From Hellea sp. (lineage in GTDB: Bacteria > Pseudomonadota > Alphaproteobacteria > Caulobacterales > Maricaulaceae), in NCBI GenBank assembly GCA_020628635.1, contig JAHDEU010000168.1, positions 1 through 5,539 of the forward strand: a DNA stretch of 5,539 bases, given 5' to 3'. The notes beneath the pieces are model-generated. The model searched no databases. It was not told the origin of the DNA and saw only the letters and a list, made by a program, of their open reading frames with translations. This document shows positions 1 through 5,487 of this stretch, in pieces. A program made the position numbers and the translations under genes. Each line of letters starts with the position of its first letter. The first letter of the stretch is position 1.

Positions 1-36
1 CCCCCACCGTCATCGACCCGCTGGCGCGGCTCGCTG

Positions 37-63
37 CCACCTCCCCCTGCTCGGGGGAGGGAT
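37..63 (+). repeat. GC-rich palindromic dispersed repeat, copy 1
   Basis: This 27-base sequence recurs identically, in inverted orientation, at 5488-5514. It contains a perfect 8-bp stem (CCTCCCCC at 40-47, GGGGGAGG at 53-60) around the five-base loop TGCTC. The flanks of the two copies do not match, so the repeat unit is short. Small intergenic palindromes of this kind are common REP-like elements in alphaproteobacterial chromosomes. It lies past the pet operon terminator and has no T-run of its own. I see no other feature in 1-92. Confidence 0.75.
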
Positions 64-92
64 TTGATGTTCGAAACGCTTCGTCCCCATAC

Positions 93-116
93 AAAAAAGC
101 CGGGCGCGAGCCCGAC
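93..116 (-). terminator. Rho-independent terminator of the petABC operon
   Basis: Read leftward, a 7-bp stem (GTCGGGC at 116-110 pairing with GCCCGGC at 105-99, including one T-G wobble) closes a TCGC loop and is followed directly by six T residues (98-93). It begins 7 bases after the petC stop codon, where an operon terminator is expected. Read rightward it has no good T-run, so it should act only on leftward transcription. Confidence 0.85.
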
Positions 117-123
117 CTTTTCC

Positions 124-978
124 TTAACCCGAAACCGGCTGCTTCAACCGGCGCCAGATGCGCTTGTAGGAGAACCAGAGCAGCACCGACAGGATGAGCA
201 GGTAGAGCAGGCTCATGAAGCCGGCGGTCTTGCGCTCGTCGAGTTTTGGGTCGGCTGACCAGGCCAGGAACTCGGTCACGTCGGCGGCGAGCTGTTCCAT
301 GGTGGGTTCCGGCGGGTTCTGGCCTTCCAGATCGGTCTGGTATTCGACGATGCCGTCCGAGAGCTGCGGCGGCATGGCGATCCAGTTGCCTTCCATGACG
401 GGGTTGAAATAGAGGCCCGGCTGTTCCTTGATCGTATCCGGCATCGGATGCTCATAGGCGATCAGCAGGTTGTAGATGTAGTCCGCCCCGCCCGAGCGCG
501 CCTTGTTGATGACCGACAGGTCCGGGGGATAGGCGCCGCCATTGCCCGCTCTTGCTGCGGCCGCGTTGGGATAGACCGGCGGGAAGTAGTCGGCCGGAAT
601 GCCGGGACGCTCGATGATGTCGCCCGTATCCGCGTCGATGTCCTCGACCGTGAATTCGGCGGCGAGGTTCTTGACCAGCGGATTGTCATTGGGGTTGGGG
701 TATTCGGGATTGTAGAACGGCCCGCCCTTGTCGCCCAGATGGCGGAAGGCGAGGTGGTCGAGATTGTGGCAGTTGCGGCACACCTCGACATAGACCTGGT
801 AGCCGCGCTGCATGGCCTCGCGGTCATAGGAGCCGAAGGCGCCCGACCAGTGCCAGTGCTTGTGCACCATTTCGTAGCCGGTATCGACCGCGTCGCCGGC
901 GGCGATGGCGACACCGGTGACGGACGCCATCGCGACGGCCGTGCCGATCAGGAGGTTTTTGGCGGACTTGAATGCCAT
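124..978 (-). CDS. petC: Cytochrome c1, heme subunit of the bc1 complex
   Basis: This 284-residue protein carries the c-type heme of ubiquinol-cytochrome c reductase and passes electrons from the Rieske centre to a c-type cytochrome in the periplasm. Residues 1-27 form a Sec signal peptide, with likely cleavage after AIAA. The heme site CRNCH is at 67-71 (C67 and C70 bind heme, H71 is the proximal ligand). The distal ligand is probably M202 in IAMPPQLSDG. GAYPPDLSVINKAR at 148-161 is a family motif. A C-terminal anchor helix spans about 254-271, followed by a basic cytoplasmic tail. Length is normal for a bacterial c1. The start was chosen because it puts the signal peptide at the N-terminus, although its Shine-Dalgarno sequence is poor (GAAAG). 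An in-frame ATGATG at 1074-1069 overlaps the petB stop and could add about 31-32 residues by coupled translation. This is the third gene of petABC. Confidence 0.95.
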   Translation of the reverse strand: MAFKSAKNLLIGTAVAMASVTGVAIAAGDAVDTGYEMVHKHWHWSGAFGSYDREAMQRGYQVYVEVCRNCHNLDHLAFRHLGDKGGPFYNPEYPNPNDNPLVKNLAAEFTVEDIDADTGDIIERPGIPADYFPPVYPNAAAARAGNGGAYPPDLSVINKARSGGADYIYNLLIAYEHPMPDTIKEQPGLYFNPVMEGNWIAMPPQLSDGIVEYQTDLEGQNPPEPTMEQLAADVTEFLAWSADPKLDERKTAGFMSLLYLLILSVLLWFSYKRIWRRLKQPVSG

Positions 979-1024
979 GTGCGTGCTTTCAGTACTCGTG
1001 TTCAGTTTGGCCAGTCGGACTGCT

Positions 1025-1056
1025 GGCGCTCCCTTGACGTTCTCTAAGGGAGCGCC
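1025..1056 (-). promoter_or_regulatory. Intercistronic hairpin between petB and petC
   Basis: A perfect 11-bp inverted repeat (GGCGCTCCCTT at 1025-1035, AAGGGAGCGCC at 1046-1056) encloses a 10-base loop. It starts 14 bases after the petB stop and ends 46 bases before the petC start, on the leftward transcript. No T-run follows on either strand, so it is unlikely to be a simple terminator. Such hairpins can protect upstream mRNA ends, mark processing sites or attenuate a downstream gene. Which of these applies here is inference. Confidence 0.6.
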
Positions 1057-1070
1057 GTCCGTGCTGTCCA

Positions 1071-2351
1071 TCATTCGGCGGGTGCGAAGACCTTTTCGGG
1101 CTCCGGCTTGTCGCCATAGTTCAGGATCGCCTGGGTGATCGAGGCTGGGCGCTCTTCCGGATCTTCGACCAATCCGAGGATCGGCAGGATCACGAGGAAA
1201 TAGGCGAAGTAGTAGAGCGTGGCGATCTGGCTCAGGCGGTAGAAGCTGATGCCGAAGAAGATCGTCGGATCGTCCGGCGTGCCCGCGCCGCAATAGCCGA
1301 GGATGAAGCAGAACACGACGAAGATGAAGAAGAACCAGCGCGCGATGGGACGGAAGCGCATGCTCCGCACCTTGGACGTGTCCAGCCATGGCAGCACGAA
1401 CAGCACCGCGATCGCGCCCAGCATCAGCAGGATGCCCGCCAGCTTGTCCGGCACGGCGCGCAGGATGGCGTAGAAGGGCAGGAAATACCATTCCGGCACG
1501 ATGTGCGCGGGCGTCACCAGCGGGTCGGCCTTGATGTAGTTGTCGGCATGACCCAGCGCGTCCGGCAGGTAGAACAGGAAGAAGGCGAAGATGATCAGGA
1601 ACACCGTCACCGCGAACATGTCCTTGACCGTGAAATAGGGGTGGAAGGGCAAGCTGTCCGTCTTCACCTTCTGGCTCACGCCGATCGGGTTGGACGACCC
1701 CGTCACATGCAGCGCCCAGATGTGCAGGACGGACAGGCCCGCAATCACGAAGGGCAGCAGGTAGTGCAGCGAGTAGAAGCGGTTGAGCGTGGCGTTATCG
1801 ACGGCGTAGCCGCCCAGCAGCCACTGCTGCAGGGACTCGCCGACGACCGGAACGGCCCCGAAGAAACCGGTGATCACGGTCGCGCCCCAGAAGGACATCT
1901 GCCCCCATGGCAATGTGTAGCCAAGGAAGGCCGTGGCCATCATCACGAGATAGATGACGCAGCCGAGGATCCACAGAACCTCGCGCGGCGCCTTGTAGCT
2001 GCCGTAATAGAGCGCGCGGAAGATATGCATATAGACCGCGAGGAAGAACATGGACGCGCCGACCGCGTGAGTGCTCTGCAGCAGCCAGCCGTAAGGCACG
2101 TCGCGGCGGATGCGCTGCACGGAATCGAATGCGTGATCGACATGGGCGACATAGTGCATGCCCAGAATGACACCGGAAATGATCTGGATGAGCAGGCAGA
2201 GCATCAGGATGCCGCCGAATGTCCACCAGTAGTTCAGGTTGCGCGGCGTCGGGAAGCTCAGAAAGTCCGAGCCCATGCGCACGATCGGCAGGCGCTGGTC
2301 CATCCAGCGCGCGATATTGCCCTTGGGCTCGTAGGTTGAAGGTCCGGCCAT
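1071..2351 (-). CDS. petB: Cytochrome b, quinone-binding subunit of the bc1 complex
   Basis: This 426-residue integral membrane protein holds both b-type hemes and the quinol oxidation (Qo) and quinone reduction (Qi) sites. The heme ligands are H95 and H109 on helix B and H196 and H210 on helix D, each pair 14 apart as in other alphaproteobacterial cytochromes b. The Qo motif PEWY is at 286-289, with catalytic E287. About eight membrane helices are visible, and the length is that of full bacterial cytochrome b. It is a separate gene rather than the fused cytochrome b/c1 found in Bradyrhizobium. The start is backed by a good ribosome binding site, GAGAGGA at 2366-2360, with an 8-base spacer. 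It begins 23 bases after petA ends, and its TGA stop overlaps an out-of-frame ATG (ATGA) near petC. The gene is also called fbcB. Confidence 0.98.
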   Translation of the reverse strand: MAGPSTYEPKGNIARWMDQRLPIVRMGSDFLSFPTPRNLNYWWTFGGILMLCLLIQIISGVILGMHYVAHVDHAFDSVQRIRRDVPYGWLLQSTHAVGASMFFLAVYMHIFRALYYGSYKAPREVLWILGCVIYLVMMATAFLGYTLPWGQMSFWGATVITGFFGAVPVVGESLQQWLLGGYAVDNATLNRFYSLHYLLPFVIAGLSVLHIWALHVTGSSNPIGVSQKVKTDSLPFHPYFTVKDMFAVTVFLIIFAFFLFYLPDALGHADNYIKADPLVTPAHIVPEWYFLPFYAILRAVPDKLAGILLMLGAIAVLFVLPWLDTSKVRSMRFRPIARWFFFIFVVFCFILGYCGAGTPDDPTIFFGISFYRLSQIATLYYFAYFLVILPILGLVEDPEERPASITQAILNYGDKPEPEKVFAPAE

Positions 2352-2374
2352 GTCGTCTGTCCTCTCGTCTCGTT

Positions 2375-2935
2375 CTAACCGACTTTGATCACGGTGTCGG
2401 AGATGTATTCATAGGGCGGCACTTCGAGATTGCGCGGCGCGGGGCCTTTGCGAATACGTCCGCTCTCGTCGTAATGGCTGCCGTGGCAGGGGCAATACCA
2501 GCCGTCATAGTCGCCCGCTTCGCCCACGGGCACGCAGCCGAAATGCGTGCAGACGCCGATCGTCACGAGATAGCTCGGATCGACATTGCCATCTGGCTTG
2601 GGCATCAAACGGGACGCATCAGTCGCCGGGTCGGGCATGTCGGCATTGTCGGCGGCCTGCGCCTTGGCGATCTCGTCCGCCGTGCGGTGGCGCACGAAAA
2701 CGGGCTTGCCGCGCCACAGCACCTTGAGCTGCTGGCCCTCGGGAACCTTGGACACGTCGATCTCGATGGAGCCGAGCGCGAGCGTGTCCGCCGCCTTGCC
2801 CATCTGCGCGACCAGCGGCCACGCGACCGATGCCGCGCCGATGGCGCCGACAGCGCCGGTGGCCAGCAGGATGAAGTCCCGCTTGCCCGGATCGGGGGGA
2901 AGATCGTCGTGGTGCACAATGCCGACTTCGGCCAT
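2375..2935 (-). CDS. petA: Rieske iron-sulfur subunit of the bc1 complex
   Basis: This 186-residue protein holds the 2Fe-2S cluster that takes the first electron from quinol at the Qo site and swings to cytochrome c1. Cluster box 1 is CTHFGC (C129, H131, C134) and box 2 is CPCHGS (C148, C150, H151, S153). C134 and C150 would form the structural disulfide. The Pro loop is GPAP at 164-167. A single N-terminal membrane helix spans about 21-44. Just before it lies KRDF (18-21), a Lys-Arg variant of the twin-arginine signal, consistent with Tat export of a folded cluster protein. The ATG at 2935 was preferred over an upstream TTG at 2965 because AGGA at 2946-2943 lies 7 bases before it and the extra ten residues are not typical. 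It is the first gene of petABC and is also called fbcF. Confidence 0.97.
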   Translation of the reverse strand: MAEVGIVHHDDLPPDPGKRDFILLATGAVGAIGAASVAWPLVAQMGKAADTLALGSIEIDVSKVPEGQQLKVLWRGKPVFVRHRTADEIAKAQAADNADMPDPATDASRLMPKPDGNVDPSYLVTIGVCTHFGCVPVGEAGDYDGWYCPCHGSHYDESGRIRKGPAPRNLEVPPYEYISDTVIKVG

Positions 2936-3029
2936 GTCGCTGTCCTGTCTTTCGGTCCTACTCAACGCGACGGTCCGCTCATCCGTTGCCTCGGATGGCT
3001 GCGACTCTCACGCGCGGGCGCCTCTTAAG

Positions 3030-3058
3030 GGCATATGTGCGCGATGGCTAGGAACCAA
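3030..3058 (-). promoter_or_regulatory. Candidate promoter for petABC (weak)
   Basis: Read leftward, TTGGTT at 3058-3053 and TATGCC at 3035-3030 are separated by 17 bases, a sigma70-like arrangement about 95 bases before the petA start. Match to consensus is partial. Two TTGACG hexamers lie further upstream (3088-3083 and 3067-3062), exactly 21 bases apart, and could be alternative -35 elements or a repeated binding site. I see no convincing -10 for either. Confidence 0.25.
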
Positions 3059-3084
3059 AGGCGTCAAAGCGCCGCAATTTGCCG

Positions 3085-3183
3085 TCAAGTGCAGTTCCCT
3101 CTCAGGGCACGTCGCGCAGCAGAGGCAAGCAGTCCGGTCAGCAGGCCGAGCACGAGACCGAGGGCGATGAGGCGGTTGAGCAT
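3085..3183 (-). CDS. Possible 32-residue single-helix membrane peptide
   Basis: A short leftward reading frame begins at ATG 3183 and ends with TGA at 3087-3085. The start has a properly spaced ribosome binding site, AAAGG at 3195-3191, with a 7-base spacer. The product has one hydrophobic helix, about residues 5-23 (LIALGLVLGLLTGLLASAA), then a basic stretch with R24, R25 and R28, and a short polar end. That order (N-terminal helix, positive inside tail) fits a small inner membrane peptide. It lies about 150 bases upstream of petA on the same strand and could share its transcript. I recognise no family. It might instead be a chance frame in GC-rich DNA or the remnant of a signal peptide. Confidence 0.4.
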   Translation of the reverse strand: MLNRLIALGLVLGLLTGLLASAARRALRGNCT

Positions 3184-3255
3184 ATCACCGCCTTTGCAGA
3201 TCACTTCGCGCTTGCCAACGCGCGGCGGAACGAGGCCGCATTTGCCTCAAGTTAA

Positions 3256-3270
3256 GGAGTCGGCGACTCC
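3256..3270. promoter_or_regulatory. Palindrome upstream of the rhodopsin gene, possible operator
   Basis: GGAGTCG and CGACTCC form a perfect 7-bp inverted repeat around a single central G, 66 bases before the rhodopsin start codon. Such a tight dyad suits a dimeric DNA-binding protein better than an RNA hairpin, because the one-base loop cannot fold fully. A weaker 5-bp dyad, GAGGC at 3232-3236 and GCCTC at 3244-3248, lies just upstream. I find no clear -35/-10 pair for the rhodopsin gene, and the regulator is unknown. Confidence 0.35.
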
Positions 3271-3310
3271 GCTCCCGGACTCGCAACGCGTCACCTTACC
3301 GCGGCGTAAC

Positions 3311-3331
3311 CCTCCCAAGCCGTCTTGGAGG
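3311..3331 (+). promoter_or_regulatory. Hairpin burying the rhodopsin ribosome binding site
   Basis: On the rightward transcript, CCTCCCAAG (3311-3319) can pair with CTTGGAGG (3324-3331) across a four-base loop CCGT, giving eight base pairs with one bulged C (3314). The 3' arm contains the Shine-Dalgarno sequence GGAGG (3327-3331), which sits 5 bases before the GTG start codon. The 5' arm therefore carries a near-perfect anti-Shine-Dalgarno. When folded, the structure should block ribosome loading. It could be a thermosensor, a target for a protein or small RNA, or simply a brake on expression. Confidence 0.55.
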
Positions 3332-3336
3332 ACCCC

Positions 3337-4188
3337 GTGGAAGACACCTATCTCAACCTGCCCAACTTCGTGCCGCTGTCAGATGCGCTCTGGCATCTGG
3401 GCTCTGTCGGGCTGATGGTCAGCTACGGCGCGTGCTTCGCCTTTATCGTCTATTTCCTGATGACGAGCCTGCAGCTCGCCCCGCGCTACAAGCTGGTGGC
3501 GATCCTCTCAGCCGTTGTCATGGCGAGTGCGGGCCTGTCGCTGTTCCGCGAATGGTCGATGTGGAATGCGAGCTATGCCTGGGACGCCGCTGCCATGATC
3601 TGGCAGCCGCAAAGCGACGGGCAGACCTTCTCCAATATCTACCGCTACGGCAACTGGACCATCACCGTGCCGTTGCTGCTCACCCAGCTGCCCATCGCTT
3701 TCGGCCTTGCCCGCGGCGAAATCCACAAGCGCGCCATCCGCATGTCGATTGCGGGCGTGCTGATGATCTGGACGGGCGTGGTCGGGCAGTTCGGCGAAGT
3801 GTCGGACTATGGCCTGCTGAACCTGTGGGGCTTCATCTCCACCGCCTTCTTCATCTGGCTGCTGTTCGAGGTCTACATGACCATCAAGGCGGGCAAGCTC
3901 GCCTCGCCCGCGCGCGCCAAGTGGCCGCACAACCTGTTCTTCTACATGCTGCTGACCTGGGGCCTCTACCCCATCGCCTATGCCCTGCCGCAGCTGGGAC
4001 AGACGGGCGAAGTCGTGGTCATCCAGCAATATCTCTTCACCGCGGCCGACATCACCACCAAGCTGATCTACGGCGTGATCCTGTCGCGCTACTGCCTGCG
4101 CCGCTCGGCCGACGAGGGCTACGGCCCCGCCATGGCCGCGCTGGACGACACCGGCACACTGTCTGGCGCGAAAGCGAACCTGACCTGA
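3337..4188 (+). CDS. NTQ-type microbial rhodopsin, predicted light-driven inward chloride pump
   Basis: This 283-residue, seven-helix retinal protein has approximate helices A 20-43, B 51-73, C 101-124, D 132-154, E 159-183, F 196-218 and G 227-254. Retinal attaches at K242, with counterion D238 (DITTK, matching bacteriorhodopsin D212 and K216). Helix C reads RYGNWTITVPLLLTQ, so R103 matches R82, and N106, T110 and Q117 occupy the D85, T89 and D96 positions. NTQ is the signature of bacterial chloride pumps such as those of Fulvimarina and Nonlabens. Proton pumping is unlikely without the D85 acceptor. L114 (L93 position) predicts green absorption. Pocket residues W208, Y211 and P212 are kept. 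G165 sits at the W138 position, which opens a side window in antenna-binding rhodopsins. GTG 3337 was chosen over TTG 3325 because GGAGG at 3327-3331 precedes it at good spacing. It is divergent from petABC, monocistronic, and has its own terminator. Chloride transport is inferred from the motif. Confidence 0.95.
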   Translation: MEDTYLNLPNFVPLSDALWHLGSVGLMVSYGACFAFIVYFLMTSLQLAPRYKLVAILSAVVMASAGLSLFREWSMWNASYAWDAAAMIWQPQSDGQTFSNIYRYGNWTITVPLLLTQLPIAFGLARGEIHKRAIRMSIAGVLMIWTGVVGQFGEVSDYGLLNLWGFISTAFFIWLLFEVYMTIKAGKLASPARAKWPHNLFFYMLLTWGLYPIAYALPQLGQTGEVVVIQQYLFTAADITTKLIYGVILSRYCLRRSADEGYGPAMAALDDTGTLSGAKANLT

Positions 4189-4214
4189 GGCTCGGCACAG
4201 CCTTGAACACACCA

Positions 4215-4242
4215 CCCCGGCGCTCCCAGCGCCGGGGTTTTT
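4215..4242 (+). terminator. Rho-independent terminator of the rhodopsin gene
   Basis: A perfect 10-bp GC-rich stem (CCCCGGCGCT at 4215-4224, AGCGCCGGGG at 4228-4237) with a CCC loop is followed by five T residues (4238-4242). It starts 26 bases after the rhodopsin stop. It should insulate the rhodopsin transcript from the next gene, which makes co-transcription of the two unlikely. Confidence 0.92.
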
Positions 4243-4283
4243 CATGGCCGGTTAGCTTTGCTCCGATTTTCGAAGCAGATTTA

Positions 4284-4320
4284 TTGCAAAACGATAAGTG
4301 CATCCCTAGGTCGAAGGGAT
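4284..4320 (+). promoter_or_regulatory. AT-richer leader with inverted repeat upstream of the helical protein gene
   Basis: Between the rhodopsin terminator and the next gene, base composition becomes AT-richer (about 4243-4300), as expected for a promoter. TTGCAA (4284-4289) is a possible -35, but the hexamer 17 bases later (TAGGTC) is a poor -10. A 6-bp inverted repeat, ATCCCT at 4302-4307 and AGGGAT at 4315-4320, with a 7-base centre, overlaps this area and may be an operator or a leader hairpin. The promoter assignment is weak. The inverted repeat itself is exact. Confidence 0.3.
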
Positions 4321-4365
4321 AAGAGTGGTGCCAAATCACTCATGGATTGAAGGGAGAGATGTCAC

Positions 4366-5448
4366 ATGGCCGATTTCGAAAGCCAGATCGCCAAGTCGCA
4401 AAAGGAAGTCGCGGAAGCGCAGAGCAAGATCGCCGATCTGAGCGCACGCATCGACACGGCCCGCGCCAAGATGAGCCAGGGCACGGACATCACGCTGGAC
4501 ATCGAGAACGCCTCGCTGGACGACGTGCACGCGCACTCCGACCTGATGAACGCCAACATCGCCGAGCTGATCATGGGTCTCGACGACGTGACCGCCGGCT
4601 TTTCCAAGGACTTCGACGGCCTGCGCTCCAAGACGGGCTGGGAAAAGTTCGTCGGCATCTTCTCCAAGCAGCGCGCGGAGAGCCTGCGGGCCGAGCGTGT
4701 CCGCGCGGCGTCGATCGAGGACAAGCTGCAGGACCTGATCTCCAAGTCCAACACCATCCAGGCCATGCTGCAGGAGCAGCTCAACGAGCTCGGACGCCAC
4801 AAGAACCAGGTCGAGACGAACCTGCAGAAGACGCTGGTGGACCGCGAGGCGGCCGTGACCGCGCTGGAGCAGATCCGCGAGGAAGTGAAGGCGCTCGACC
4901 CAGAGATCATCACGCTGGAAACCAAGCTGTCCACGGCGACCGACGCCAAGCAGCGCGCCCAGCTCGAAGCCGAAATGGCCGCGCTCAACTCGCGCCACAA
5001 CGAGCTGATCCAGCTGGAGCAGGTCAAGCTGAGCGAGTCCCAGACGCTGGAGCGTTACATCGAGAAGGGCAAGACCTGGCTGGACAGCCTGCAGAACCAG
5101 ATCGCCACGCAGATGGTGCTGCTCAACAAGCTCACCACCGACACCAAGCAGCGTGTCGTGCTCTATGACGCGCTGTCCAAGTCGCTGAAGACCGCTCAGC
5201 AGCAGGACGTCGCGCACAAGATCAACGAGATCGGCGTCGCCACCGACAAGGAAGCCCAGGTCGCCATGGCCGCCATCGGTGCCGCGACCAACTCCAAGAT
5301 GGCCGACATGATGGAGTCCCACGAGGAGCACATCGTGTTCGCCCGCAAGGTGCTGGAGGAGAAGGTCAAAGCGGATGAGCGTTTCGCCCGGCGATTCGAG
5401 AAGATCGTCGAGCAGCATGACAGCAATGCCTACGGGGAGGCGTCCTAG
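4366..5448 (+). CDS. Soluble long-helical coiled-coil protein, possibly TelA-like
   Basis: I do not recognise this 360-residue protein with confidence. It has no signal peptide, membrane helix or cysteine, and only one proline (P179), and it is rich in Ala, Glu, Lys, Gln and Leu. It therefore looks like a cytosolic bundle of long helices. Heptad-like stretches lie at about 5-36, 103-178 and 181-260. Residues 88-100 (SKTGWEKFVGIFS) form a short aromatic segment with one of the two tryptophans, W92. The other is W238. The C-terminus (about 320-350) is strongly charged. The order of a short KFVG-type segment followed by long helices vaguely resembles TelA/YaaN toxic-anion resistance proteins, but the match is by eye only. 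The start is supported by AGGGAGAG at 4351-4358. The gene has its own leader and is separated from the rhodopsin by a terminator. No ter genes are visible nearby to support a tellurite role. Confidence 0.85.
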   Translation: MADFESQIAKSQKEVAEAQSKIADLSARIDTARAKMSQGTDITLDIENASLDDVHAHSDLMNANIAELIMGLDDVTAGFSKDFDGLRSKTGWEKFVGIFSKQRAESLRAERVRAASIEDKLQDLISKSNTIQAMLQEQLNELGRHKNQVETNLQKTLVDREAAVTALEQIREEVKALDPEIITLETKLSTATDAKQRAQLEAEMAALNSRHNELIQLEQVKLSESQTLERYIEKGKTWLDSLQNQIATQMVLLNKLTTDTKQRVVLYDALSKSLKTAQQQDVAHKINEIGVATDKEAQVAMAAIGAATNSKMADMMESHEEHIVFARKVLEEKVKADERFARRFEKIVEQHDSNAYGEAS

Positions 5449-5487
5449 GGGCGTCCTGTTGGTTGGATTTGATTGGCATCGCATGAC

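Noticed and set aside
1503..2339. Long rightward open frame (278 codons) opposite petB
   Set aside because: It is antisense to a clear cytochrome b. Its product is low-complexity and rich in Arg, His, Gln and Glu, typical of the antisense frame of a GC-rich gene.
3051..3077. GGAAC at 3051-3055 as an EcfG-type stress promoter
   Set aside because: No CGTT-like -10 element lies 16-17 bases downstream.
3035..3415. Rightward frame spanning the intergenic region into the rhodopsin start
   Set aside because: It has no ribosome binding site, Arg/Pro/Ser-rich composition, and it overlaps the rhodopsin in another frame.
3432..4322. Second rightward frame overlapping the rhodopsin gene
   Set aside because: It is a +1 shadow of the rhodopsin, full of Arg, His and Ala, and runs through the rhodopsin terminator.
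4336..5484. Long leftward open frame (382 codons) opposite the helical protein gene
   Set aside because: The predicted product is Leu/Gly/Val/His-rich with no domain pattern. The forward frame has a ribosome binding site and sensible protein composition.
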